A stretch of DNA of 64,000 bases from Thiohalophilus sp. GTDB taxonomy: Bacteria; Pseudomonadota; Gammaproteobacteria; UBA6429; Thiohalophilaceae. Of the stretch, positions 57,397-64,000 are shown one piece after another; position 1 is the first letter of the stretch, and each line of letters starts with the position of its first letter. Below the pieces are notes generated by a model. It was not told the DNA's origin. It searched no databases and worked only from the letters and a program-made list of their open reading frames with translations. A program made the translations under genes and the position numbers. Location of the stretch: contig NZ_JAXHMV010000008.1 of NCBI RefSeq assembly GCF_034521165.1, positions 744,001 through 808,000 on the forward strand, given 5' to 3'.

Positions 57397-57505
57397 TCAG
57401 GTCTTGAGCTGATTGACCCGTTCCTGCAGTTCATAGGAAAGCCGGGCCAGTTCACTGCTGGAAATCCTGGGTCTGTTGCGTGCCAACCGCGGTCTGATTG
57501 ACCAT
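57397..57505 (-). pseudogene. C-terminal remnant of a methyl-accepting chemotaxis protein
   Basis: On the minus strand, one frame reads VNQTAVGTQQTQD and, after a frameshift near 57460, another reads ISSSELARLSYELQERVNQL-KT followed by a stop at 57399-57397. This is the usual end of chemoreceptors (A-G-S-x-Q-T-S, then S-x-E-L-A-x-L-S-x-x-L-Q-x-x-V). No earlier part of the receptor is recognisable upstream, so only ~36 codons survive. The remaining gap to 57741 holds nothing I recognise. Confidence 0.55.
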
Positions 57506-57741
57506 CCTTAGAGAGTTTGTTCAACATGGGTGTGCCTCGAGCAAAAACGGGTTGAGTGACGCGGTCGAGGTAATCGGAAGAGCATTAGTAAACTTTAATA
57601 TAAAAATGATTCTTATTTGCAATAACCTGCCTTTCGAAGGGTTTTTGTACCAACGCAGTTGAGAGCCTGGTCCGGTTTCCGGTTCGTGGTCACTTCCGCC
57701 TCTCTGCTAAGATGGCCGTCTGTTATTAGCGGGAGTCGAAC

Positions 57742-58137
57742 ATGAGTGAAAAAGTCGCGGTGCTGGTCAATGGCCAGGAGACGATTGAATACGACCGCAA
57801 CAAGGCCCTGAGCGATCTGCAGAAGCAGTATCTGGACAAGATGGACCGGGAGATGGATCAGGGGATTGAGCTGGCCGGGCAGCACATCGCACAACCGGAT
57901 CAGACCCAGCGCGCCAAATACGTGGCCAATGCCCTGCTGGAGTCAATTCAAAGCGATAATGAGCCACGTATTGCCGCGACCTGTTCCTACCTGGCCGAAC
58001 GACTGCCCGAGTTAAAACAGATCCGCGCCGATCTCAGGGGCGAGAGTTTCAGTATCGACCTGGTCTTCGACCGGCCGCATGAGAACCAGGTGCGCGTGGA
58101 TTTCGACCCCGGTGCCGGCAAACACGGTTTTCACTAA
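57742..58137 (+). CDS. conserved hypothetical protein
   Basis: A 131-residue soluble protein of unknown function: MSEKVAVLVNGQETIEYDRN start, charged helices with DKMDREMDQGIELAGQHIAQ, and a beta-like end with Asp/His (LVFDRPHENQVRVDF). GGGAG precedes the ATG. I recognise it as a small gammaproteobacterial protein often left unnamed. It begins a run of three small genes on the + strand. Confidence 0.6.
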   Translation: MSEKVAVLVNGQETIEYDRNKALSDLQKQYLDKMDREMDQGIELAGQHIAQPDQTQRAKYVANALLESIQSDNEPRIAATCSYLAERLPELKQIRADLRGESFSIDLVFDRPHENQVRVDFDPGAGKHGFH

Positions 58138-58230
58138 AGTGGCGCTAAACTTGTATACTCGAAAACGACAGGGTACAGCGGTACTCCCGGCTAAATACAA
58201 TCTCTTCCAAGAAAATAAGAGCGCCTCGTG

Positions 58231-58551
58231 ATGAAGCAGTTACTGATTGAACTTAAACCGCTGCGCATTGTGCTGATCCTGTGTGCCTTGCTGACGGTGA
58301 TCCTGCAGCCGGAACCGGGTGCCTCGCCAGTTTATCATGGCTGGGGTGTGGTCCCGACCCTGCTGATTCCGGTGCTGGCGCCGTTGCTGTTTATGTTGTT
58401 GATGCTGGATTCGCTGATGACTACCATGCTGCGCAGTCAGAGTACCGGCGAGGAGCACGCGCGCTATGGCCGGGTGCGCAATACCGTCCTGGTCGCGGGC
58501 ATCCTGGTGTTGCTGGCCTGGCTGCCTTACTTTATTGCCCTGATGAGTTAA
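58231..58551 (+). CDS. small inner-membrane protein
   Basis: A 106-residue protein with three hydrophobic helices (about 11-28, 40-65 and 85-104: IVLILCALLTVILQP, VPTLLIPVLAPLLFMLLMLD, VLVAGILVLLAWLPYFIALM). No family known to me. The start may be GTG 58228 or ATG 58231. It ends 11 bases before the FHA gene, so they are likely co-transcribed. Confidence 0.65.
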   Translation: MKQLLIELKPLRIVLILCALLTVILQPEPGASPVYHGWGVVPTLLIPVLAPLLFMLLMLDSLMTTMLRSQSTGEEHARYGRVRNTVLVAGILVLLAWLPYFIALMS

Positions 58552-58562
58552 CGGAGCCGGAC

Positions 58563-58985
58563 ATGGCGCTTTTAGTGCAGAAAACCGATGACAGTGCCGG
58601 CATCAAACTGCCGATCGACAAACAGCGGATCACTATTGGTCGCAACAGCAGCAACGACATCAGGCTTGAAGATGAGCTGGTGAGCAAGAAACATGCTGTT
58701 ATAGAAGTCATGGAATCTCCCGCCCATAGTGGCCGGATAGAGTTCCTGATCCAGGATCTGGACTCCACCAACCAGACGTATGTCAACGACTGCCCTATAG
58801 TGCTGCACAAACTGCGCCATGGTGACGTGATACGGATAGGAATCAATCTGTTCAAATTCGTGGATGAATCCCGTGAGGACACCAAGGAAACCGCCCAGCT
58901 CTACAAAACCTGGATCCCCGGCGTGTTCTATACCGGCAAAAAGAAAAAACAGACAAAGAAAAAAACCTCAAAAAAGAAACGTTAA
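58563..58985 (+). CDS. FHA-domain protein with Lys-rich tail
   Basis: A 140-residue cytoplasmic protein. Residues ~20-100 are a forkhead-associated domain that binds phospho-Thr peptides: ITIGRNSSNDIRLEDELVSK (the GR and S-x-x-H-type loop), KKHAVIEVM and DLDSTNQTYVNDCPI-VLHKLRHGDVIRIG. The C-terminus (120-140) is a run of Lys, KKKKQTKKKTSKKKR, that may bind nucleic acid or membranes. No Ser/Thr kinase is in the window. ATG 58563 is chosen; the open frame upstream overlaps the previous gene. Confidence 0.85.
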   Translation: MALLVQKTDDSAGIKLPIDKQRITIGRNSSNDIRLEDELVSKKHAVIEVMESPAHSGRIEFLIQDLDSTNQTYVNDCPIVLHKLRHGDVIRIGINLFKFVDESREDTKETAQLYKTWIPGVFYTGKKKKQTKKKTSKKKR

Positions 58986-59016
58986 AGCTGAGGCGGTATT
59001 CGGAAGAAAAATTTTA

Positions 59017-59206
59017 CCGCAGAGACGCGGAGTGCGCAGAGGCTGAAAATAATGTCGAATTTTGAATATTCGGAAATCGGAAATCGGAAATCGGAAATCG
59101 GAACTCAGCACTCAGCTAAGTAGGGTGCGTCCCACGCACCGAAAACTGCAAACTGATGACTGCCTGCTGCCAACTTTTTCGTTGCACTCAGAACTCAGAA
59201 CTCAGA
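59017..59206. repeat. half-dyad and two heptamer arrays (CGGAAAT, ACTCAGA)
   Basis: CCGCAGAGACGCGGAGTGCG (about 59017-59036), then CGGAAAT x4 (59071-59098) running into CGGAACT and CAGCACT, a GGGTGCGTCCCACGCACC palindrome (near 59122), and ACTCAGA x3 (59186-59206) that overlaps the thioredoxin 3' end. Confidence 0.7.
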
Positions 59207-59561
59207 ACCCGGCATGTTGTTCGATGAAGTCACGGATATAGCCGGCGGTTTGTGCGCCGCTGAAACGGGCCTGTTCCTCGCCGTGGCGAAACAGGATGAT
59301 GGTGGGGAAGCCGCGGACCTGATAGCGTCCGGCCAGTTTCATGTTGTCGCCTTCATCCACTTCGACCTTGGCCAGTTGCACCCGGCCCGCATACTCGTCG
59401 ATGACCTGTTTCAATACCGGCGCGATGCTGATGCAGGGTGGACACCATTCGGCCCACAGGTCGATCAGTACCGGCCGCTCATGCGAGGCCGCCAGGACTT
59501 TTTGATCGAATTGTTCCAGATCGACGTCGAAAATCGCAGCTTCAGCCGGGGTGTCATTCAT
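59202..59561 (-). CDS. thioredoxin with WCPPC active site
   Basis: A 119-residue thioredoxin. Residues WAEWCPPCISIAPVL give WCPPC rather than the usual WCGPC, which should raise the redox potential toward that of disulfide-exchange proteins. VRGFPTIILFRHGEEQARFS holds the cis-Pro and the family end. No signal peptide, so cytoplasmic. Its last codons lie in a heptamer array, so the exact C-terminus may vary between strains. Followed by a CarS-like gene upstream on the same strand, 66 bases away. Confidence 0.88.
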   Translation of the reverse strand: MNDTPAEAAIFDVDLEQFDQKVLAASHERPVLIDLWAEWCPPCISIAPVLKQVIDEYAGRVQLAKVEVDEGDNMKLAGRYQVRGFPTIILFRHGEEQARFSGAQTAGYIRDFIEQHAGF

Positions 59562-59627
59562 CGCGGAGTCGTCATGCCAGTCAAAGAGCGGGATTATAGG
59601 CGAGGGGGGTGGTTCGCGTCACCCGGC

Positions 59628-60110
59628 TTACCAGGGATGGTGACGCAGACGCCAGGCATAAAGCACGCGTGACAAGCCCCGGTCCAGCACAGTAAACAGG
59701 ACCGCAATCAACAGGATCGATGGGCCGTCGAGTTCGAGCGGGCTGGCAAGGAATATCAGCGGTAGCAGAGCCTCCGGTAATTGATCCAGGGCCGGCGCGG
59801 GCGCGCCACTGCGCCATTTCAGGCGACGTTTGGTGAAACTGGCGAGCAGATCGCCGAGCATGCTCAGGGCGCCGAATACCGCGCCCAGCCACAGGGGGTA
59901 GTCTGCCAGCCCGGCAACCACGGCGGTGAGCAGTGTCGCCGCAACGATGCCGCGCCAGGTTTTGTGCGCCCCGAACAGGGGCTCACCATCGGGGAGTCGA
60001 TAACCGCCATCCAGGGGCCGGTTCCAGCGGCGCAGTCCCGGCAGCAGACGGGCCAGGATGGGCGCGCCATTGGCCACCAGCAACAGGAACAGGCAAAACA
60101 AAATCGTCAT
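59628..60110 (-). CDS. CDP-archaeol-synthase (CarS)-like membrane protein
   Basis: A 160-residue protein with about five membrane helices and the motifs GYRLPDGEPLFGAHKTWRGI, FGALSMLGDLLASFTKRRLK, and PEALLPLIFLASPLELDGPS. These match the CarS/DUF46 family of CTP-dependent cytidylyltransferases, which in Archaea make CDP-archaeol; in bacteria the family is sparse and unassigned. A CDP-alcohol or CDP-diacylglycerol-related role is inferred. The gene lies upstream of the thioredoxin on the same strand. Confidence 0.72.
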   Translation of the reverse strand: MTILFCLFLLLVANGAPILARLLPGLRRWNRPLDGGYRLPDGEPLFGAHKTWRGIVAATLLTAVVAGLADYPLWLGAVFGALSMLGDLLASFTKRRLKWRSGAPAPALDQLPEALLPLIFLASPLELDGPSILLIAVLFTVLDRGLSRVLYAWRLRHHPW

Positions 60111-60255
60111 GTCTCAATGGTAAGGTTTGCGCTGCCTGCCCGCCACTGTGGCCGACCCATTACAAAAGCCGATTAACTGGCTAGGATCAGTACAGGGCGC
60201 CGGGGAGTGGTAACTGCTCCGCGCGGCCGGTGAGGCAGTCAAGGAGGTAAAGACG

Positions 60256-60666
60256 ATGTCGGATAATCGATGTGCTTTCAGCAGCCCGCTGATCGCCGAA
60301 CAATACACCTGTCACTTTGGCGAACAGGTCGTCCGCCGCGGCGGGACCGAGGTCGCCTGTCGCGACGCCGCGGCCTGTTCCCGTTGCGAGGCGGTGTTCG
60401 AATGGCTCAAACAGGTGAGCCTGCCGGTCTTTGGGGTGGAAGATGATCTGACCAGCATGCCGCACAGCGTGATTCAGAAAATCCAGTTCGGCAGTCTGAG
60501 CGGTTTGCAGAACCAGCTGGGTATCGAACCCGCACAACGTGTGGATATTGATCACCTGCTGGACCAGGCCGCCAAACAATACGGGGGAATAGACAGCTTG
60601 CCCTATGCCGGTTTAGTTGACACCATAACGGCCTATCAACTCAAACGACGACAGCACCGCCGTTAA
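60256..60666 (+). CDS. Cys-rich conserved hypothetical protein
   Basis: A 136-residue protein with a Cys cluster at the N-terminus (Cys6, Cys19 in QYTCHFGEQVV, and CRDAAACSRCEAVF), likely to bind zinc or an iron-sulfur cluster. The rest is helical and ends in Lys/Arg. I know no family. AAGGAGGTAAAGACG before the ATG is the strongest ribosome site in the window. It precedes the FKBP gene by 24 bases. Confidence 0.65.
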   Translation: MSDNRCAFSSPLIAEQYTCHFGEQVVRRGGTEVACRDAAACSRCEAVFEWLKQVSLPVFGVEDDLTSMPHSVIQKIQFGSLSGLQNQLGIEPAQRVDIDHLLDQAAKQYGGIDSLPYAGLVDTITAYQLKRRQHRR

Positions 60667-60690
60667 TGACAACAAATTCAGGAGTACCGC

Positions 60691-61047
60691 ATGGCTATCC
60701 CCGAGGAACTGCAAGTAATTGATCAAAAAACCGGCGAAGGTGATGAGGCCGTCAAAGGCAAGCTTGTCGTCGTTCATTATCGTGGCTGGTTGTATGACGA
60801 TGAGGCCGAGGATAACAAGGGGCAGGAATTCGACAGCTCCTACGAGCGCGAACCGTTCACCATCCCGCTGGGTGCCGGCGTGGTGGTCAAGGGCTGGGAA
60901 GAAGGCCTGGTCGGCATGAAAACCGGCGGCCTGCGCACCCTGATCATTCCCCCCGAGCTGGCCTATGGCAGCAACGGCGCCGGCGACGTCATCCCGCCCG
61001 ATACAGCGTTAATCTTCGAAGTCGAACTGCTGCAGGTGCGCGGTTAG
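60691..61047 (+). CDS. FKBP-type peptidyl-prolyl cis-trans isomerase
   Basis: A 118-residue single-domain FKBP: GKLVVVHYRGWLYDD, EFDSSYEREPFTIPLGAGVV, VKGWEEGLVGMKTGGLRTLI-IPPELAYGSNGAG and ALIFEVELLQV. The pocket residues (Tyr, Phe, Asp, Trp, Tyr) are in place, so it should be active. Small cytoplasmic FkpB/FklB-like enzymes act in protein folding. CAGGAG lies eight bases before the ATG. Confidence 0.92.
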   Translation: MAIPEELQVIDQKTGEGDEAVKGKLVVVHYRGWLYDDEAEDNKGQEFDSSYEREPFTIPLGAGVVVKGWEEGLVGMKTGGLRTLIIPPELAYGSNGAGDVIPPDTALIFEVELLQVRG

Positions 61048-61052
61048 AGAAA

Positions 61053-61222
61053 AAACACCCAACGCAGAGGCGCAAAGGCGCAGAGAACACAAAGTTGTTT
61101 TTTTAGTCTCCTCGCGACGTGATTGTCTCGTAATGGACAATGCTTCTAGAGATAAAAATCAGTCTGTATACGTAAAAGATAAACATATTTTACTCTGCAC
61201 CTTTGCGCCTCTGCGTTGAGGT
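61053..61222. repeat. dyad of the CGCAGAG family
   Basis: Left arm CCCAACGCAGAGGCGCAAAG (from 61054) faces CTTTGCGCCTCTGCGTTGAG (61201-61220), near-perfect over 20 bases, with an AT-rich middle. It is the best-preserved member of the family in the window. Confidence 0.75.
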
Positions 61223-61232
61223 TTTTAAAATA

Positions 61233-61260
61233 AAAAAGGGAACCTGACGGTTCCCTTTTT
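61233..61260. terminator. bidirectional Rho-independent terminator
   Basis: AAAAAGGGAACC (61233-61244), loop TGAC, GGTTCCCTTTTT (61249-61260): perfect 12-bp arms with T runs on both strands. It ends the convergent FKBP and RRM genes. Confidence 0.9.
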
Positions 61261-61279
61261 GTTTCCCTGGTTCGGTTGG

Positions 61280-61741
61280 TTAGTCGTTGTTCTTGCGCTC
61301 GTTGGCCACGTTGACTTTCAGTTCGCGGCCATAGAATTCGGTGCCGTTGAGCGCCTTGATGGCGTTGCGGGCATCCTTGCGTTTCATTTCGACAAAGCCG
61401 AAACCGCGCGGCCGTTTGGTGGCGCGGTCGGTCATCAGTCGCACGGCATGAACTTCGCCATAATCCTCAAACAACTTGCGCAGAGCATTGGGGGAGGCTT
61501 TGAAAGCCAGATTGCCGACAAAAATGGATTCCACCTCGGTGCTGGTGGCCGGATAAATCCGGGTATGGCTGAGCAGGGCGCCAAGCAGGGCACCGGCCAG
61601 AATGCCATAGGTAAACAGGCGTTGTCCGGGGACCTGTTCCAGCGCAAGTAACGGAAAGAGGAAATAGGCGACAACAGCCAGGATGACGCTGACAAGAACA
61701 ATCTGGATTACAGTCTTGAGAGTTGGGAATTCAAACTTCAT
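61280..61741 (-). CDS. RRM RNA-binding protein with N-terminal membrane anchor
   Basis: A 153-residue protein. Residues ~8-33 and ~42-58 are hydrophobic helices (VIQIVLVSVILAVVAYFLFP and FTYGILAGALLGALL). Residues 71-148 form an RNA-recognition motif with RNP2 IFVGNL (73-78) and RNP1 RGFGFVEM (112-119); aromatic residues for stacking are present. Bacterial RRM proteins are usually short and soluble, so a membrane-tethered form is unusual. GGAG precedes the ATG (61739-61741). RNA target unknown. Confidence 0.85.
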   Translation of the reverse strand: MKFEFPTLKTVIQIVLVSVILAVVAYFLFPLLALEQVPGQRLFTYGILAGALLGALLSHTRIYPATSTEVESIFVGNLAFKASPNALRKLFEDYGEVHAVRLMTDRATKRPRGFGFVEMKRKDARNAIKALNGTEFYGRELKVNVANERKNND

Positions 61742-61937
61742 GGCACTCCATCACACGCTTCAGATAGTTTTAACAAAATTCCGCCACTGCAGAGGCATTG
61801 GGCTGGCGGATCACGGGTCTGTTTCTCGTCAAACAGGCGGGCATTTTACACTTTTGAGTCGCGCGCGTCTCGATCGGCGGGACAGATAGAGGGGTTTCAG
61901 GCTATGCTTGCTGCCACAGTTGCGATGAGTGACAGAC

Positions 61938-62159
61938 ATGCAACAGATAACCTTCTCCCTCGATCTCAGCGGCGGCCAGTGCGAGAAGTACTATGCCGGG
62001 CGGGTTCGGTATGTGCAGGTACAAAGTGATGATGGTCGGCAGGTGCGCTTTCCCGCCCGGGCCCTGTTGCCCTATATTGGACACGATGGCGTTTACGGGC
62101 GTTTCGTATTACAACTGGATGCCGGTAACCGGTTGATCGCACTGGAGCGACTGTGTTGA
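61938..62159 (+). CDS. DUF2835 family protein
   Basis: A 73-residue member of the DUF2835 group: MQQITFSLDLSGGQCEKYYA, VRYVQVQSDDGRQVRFPARA, LLPYIGHDGVYGRFVLQLDA, NRLIALERL. It is a small beta-rich protein widespread in gammaproteobacteria; function unknown. A GTG at 61929 three codons upstream is an alternative start. Confidence 0.88.
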   Translation: MQQITFSLDLSGGQCEKYYAGRVRYVQVQSDDGRQVRFPARALLPYIGHDGVYGRFVLQLDAGNRLIALERLC

Positions 62160-62202
62160 TGGCGTCGCAGGCGGATCGATCGCTAACCGAACAGGAACGC
62201 TG

Positions 62203-64000
62203 ATGTCACACGACGATCTGGTCGCACACCGGGGATATCCCCGGCACTATCCCGAGAACAGCCTGGCCGGGATTCAGGCCGCGCTGGCCAGTGGTGCCCG
62301 CTATGTGGAAGTGGATGTGCAACTGAGTCGCGACGGGGTACCGGTGCTGTGCCATGATCGTGACCTGCAGCGATTGTGTCATCGCCCCGGTGCGATTCAC
62401 GATTACACCTGGTCGCAGTTGCAGACGTTTGAGGTTCATACCGATAGCGACGTGCCTCGCCTGTCGCGGGCACCGTTAGCGGCCCTGAGCGATCTTGTGA
62501 CTGTCATCCCGACAATGCCCGGGGTGCGGTTTTTTATCGAGCTCAAGCGCGTGGCATTCGAACAATCGGGGATTGAGCCCGTGCTGGAGGCGGTATTGCC
62601 GATACTGCAACCCGTGGCCGGGCAATGTTGTGTGATCTCGTATCAACTGGCGGCGTTAAAGCGGGTGCGGGAACGCACGACACTGCCTATCGGCGCCGTG
62701 ATCGATGACTGGTCGGAGCACGAGGCACCGGCGCTGGTTGAATTGCACAGCGATTACCTGTTCTGCAATCTTGAATCGTTACCCGAACACGGTCCGTTGC
62801 AACGGACCGGCGCTCAGCTGGCGGTATTTGAAACCGTGGATCCGCAGCAGGCCCGGCAATTGCTGGCGCGCGGCGTGGATCTGGTCGAAACCTTTGCCAT
62901 TGGCGAGATGCGCCAGGCGCTGGAACGAGGAGACGACCAGGGCGTGGATTGCGATGTGCTGATCGTCGGTGGCGGGATCCAGGGCGTGGGGGTGGCCCAG
63001 GCCGCCGCAGCCTGCGGGTATGATGTGCGTTTGCTGGAGCAAACCGATCTGGCGGCCGCCACCTCCAGCCGTTCCAGCAAACTGATCCACGGTGGCCTGC
63101 GGTATCTCGAATCGGGTCAGTTCGCCCTGGTGCGCAAATCCCTGCAGGAGCGGCGCATTCTGCTCAAAATCGCCCCCGATCTGGTGCGCCTGGTGCCGTT
63201 TTATATTCCTGTCTATCACCACAGCAGCCGGGGCCCCTGGACCCTGCGGGCCGGCCTGTCACTCTATGCCCTGCTGGGCGGGCTGGATCGCCAGGCAAGG
63301 TTTCGACGCCTGTCGCGCACCCGCTGGCCCCAGCTCGATGGCTTGCAACAACAGTCACTGCGCTGCGTCTTTCGCTACTGGGACGCCCGGACCGACGATG
63401 CGGCCCTGACCCGGGCGGTGATGGCCTCGGCCCGAGCGCTTGGCGCACAACTGCAGTGTCCCGCGCGATTTGTTTCGGCACAGGCGCAGACCGATCAGGT
63501 GACGGTCCGGTTTCAACATAAGGGCCAGATACAGGAATTGACCACCCGGGTGCTGATCAACGCGGCCGGCCCGTGGGTGGACCAGGTGCTGGACGGCGTG
63601 ACTCCGGCACCGCAACGGCGGGCGTTCGACCTGGTTCAGGGTACCCATATCGTGGTGGCCGACCCGGCGCCGTCGGGGGTGTTTTACGTGGAATCGCCCC
63701 AGGACGGACGGGCCGTGTTTGTCATGCCCTGGCACGGGCGGACCCTGATCGGCACGACCGAAACCGCCTACACGGGGGATCCCGCCGCCGTGGCGCCGCA
63801 GGCGTCGGAAATCGACTATCTGCAGCGGATTTACCGCCACTACTTCCCCGCCAGCGACGCCACCGTGGTCGACAGCTTCGCCGGACTGCGGGTATTACCG
63901 CGCAGCGAATCGAGTCTGTTCAACCGTCCGCGCGATACGCTGATCGATGTTTCCCTGCCGAGGGTCGTGAGTCTCTACGGGGGTAAATTGACCGGCTATC
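62203..64000 (+). CDS. glycerophosphodiester phosphodiesterase fused to FAD glycerol-3-phosphate dehydrogenase, 3' truncated by window edge
   Basis: One uninterrupted frame runs from ATG 62203 to the end of the window (599 codons). Residues 1-~240 are a GDPD TIM barrel with catalytic His9, Glu36, Asp38 and His51 (VAHRGYPRHYPENS, YVEVDVQLSRDGVPVLCHD, FFIELK). From residue ~249 it is GlpD-like: FAD loop CDVLIVGGGIQGVGVAQA (GGGIQG at 256-261), TSSRSSKLIHGGLRYLESGQ, INAAGPWVDQVLDG, TLIGTTETAYTGDP and, at the edge, LYGGKLTGY, equivalent to about residue 360 of the 501-residue E. coli GlpD. The fusion would release glycerol-3-phosphate and pass it to oxidation to dihydroxyacetone phosphate. AGGA precedes the ATG. 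Confidence 0.88.
   Translation, partial: MSHDDLVAHRGYPRHYPENSLAGIQAALASGARYVEVDVQLSRDGVPVLCHDRDLQRLCHRPGAIHDYTWSQLQTFEVHTDSDVPRLSRAPLAALSDLVTVIPTMPGVRFFIELKRVAFEQSGIEPVLEAVLPILQPVAGQCCVISYQLAALKRVRERTTLPIGAVIDDWSEHEAPALVELHSDYLFCNLESLPEHGPLQRTGAQLAVFETVDPQQARQLLARGVDLVETFAIGEMRQALERGDDQGVDCDVLIVGGGIQGVGVAQAAAACGYDVRLLEQTDLAAATSSRSSKLIHGGLRYLESGQFALVRKSLQERRILLKIAPDLVRLVPFYIPVYHHSSRGPWTLRAGLSLYALLGGLDRQARFRRLSRTRWPQLDGLQQQSLRCVFRYWDARTDDAALTRAVMASARALGAQLQCPARFVSAQAQTDQVTVRFQHKGQIQELTTRVLINAAGPWVDQVLDGVTPAPQRRAFDLVQGTHIVVADPAPSGVFYVESPQDGRAVFVMPWHGRTLIGTTETAYTGDPAAVAPQASEIDYLQRIYRHYFPASDATVVDSFAGLRVLPRSESSLFNRPRDTLIDVSLPRVVSLYGGKLTGY

Noticed and set aside
1..64000. tRNA, rRNA or tmRNA genes
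   Set aside because: I scanned the intergenic regions for T-arm and acceptor-stem patterns and saw none; a covariance search would be needed to be certain.

Overview
The window reads as chromosome of a free-living gammaproteobacterium, probably one of the sulfur-oxidising Chromatiales/Thiohalomonadales-type lineages. Evidence is the gene set (hflKC, RlmM, CmoM, ZapE, TrmO, SixA, YjbQ, DUF2835 and DUF6316 proteins), moderately high GC, and AGGAG-type ribosome sites. The genus is inferred only. I saw no rRNA, tRNA, CRISPR array or prophage. Most genes are housekeeping or small conserved genes in short operons on both strands.

Layout. 0-4.5 kb: end of a GAF-EAL phosphodiesterase, hflKC, and an excisionase-like antitoxin/PIN toxin pair preceded by four 9-bp tandem repeats and followed by a solitary IS end. 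4.5-16 kb: photolyase, several methyltransferases, a ParB-like protein with a histone-like Lys tail, rlmM, a MASE1-PAS histidine kinase, hydrolase and GST. 16-19.9 kb: a membrane-lipid remodelling block (PlcP-type phospholipase C + Agt-type GT4 on +, second GT4 + PAP2 phosphatase on -), with a Pho-box-like repeat upstream of each transcription unit. 19.8-24.5 kb: repeat-rich zone with tandem REP composites, a ten-copy 37-bp array, and a 1300-bp ISL3-type IS inserted into that array with an 8-bp target duplication. 24.5-37.6 kb: DNA glycosylase, a potassium channel with RCK domains, HDOD protein, ferredoxin reductase, MsrA, HDAC-like protein, and an AT-richer cytochrome b561/mntP pair.

37.7-42.4 kb: a selenoneine (sen) locus. 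senB (selenosugar synthase) is divergent from senA (EgtB-like selenoneine synthase), which is followed by a SelD-type selenophosphate synthetase fused to an N-terminal FAD/NAD oxidoreductase. A persulfide dioxygenase-rhodanese follows 1.2 kb later. 45-64 kb: patatin, DMT transporter, SixA, HNH protein, RutE-like reductase, a translationally coupled histidine phosphatase/CbiM-like pair, double-CDGSH protein, ZapE, TrmO, TlpA-like protein, a decayed chemotaxis-receptor tail, FHA protein, thioredoxin, CarS-like membrane protein, FKBP, a membrane-tethered RRM protein, and a glycerophosphodiesterase fused to glycerol-3-phosphate dehydrogenase that runs off the right edge.

A second theme is intergenic repeats. 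There are heptamer arrays of at least five unrelated sequences, long dyads built from CGCAAAG/CGCAGAG units, REP-like palindromes, a ~70-bp element present three times, and several smaller perfect hairpins. Together they occupy most long gaps between genes.
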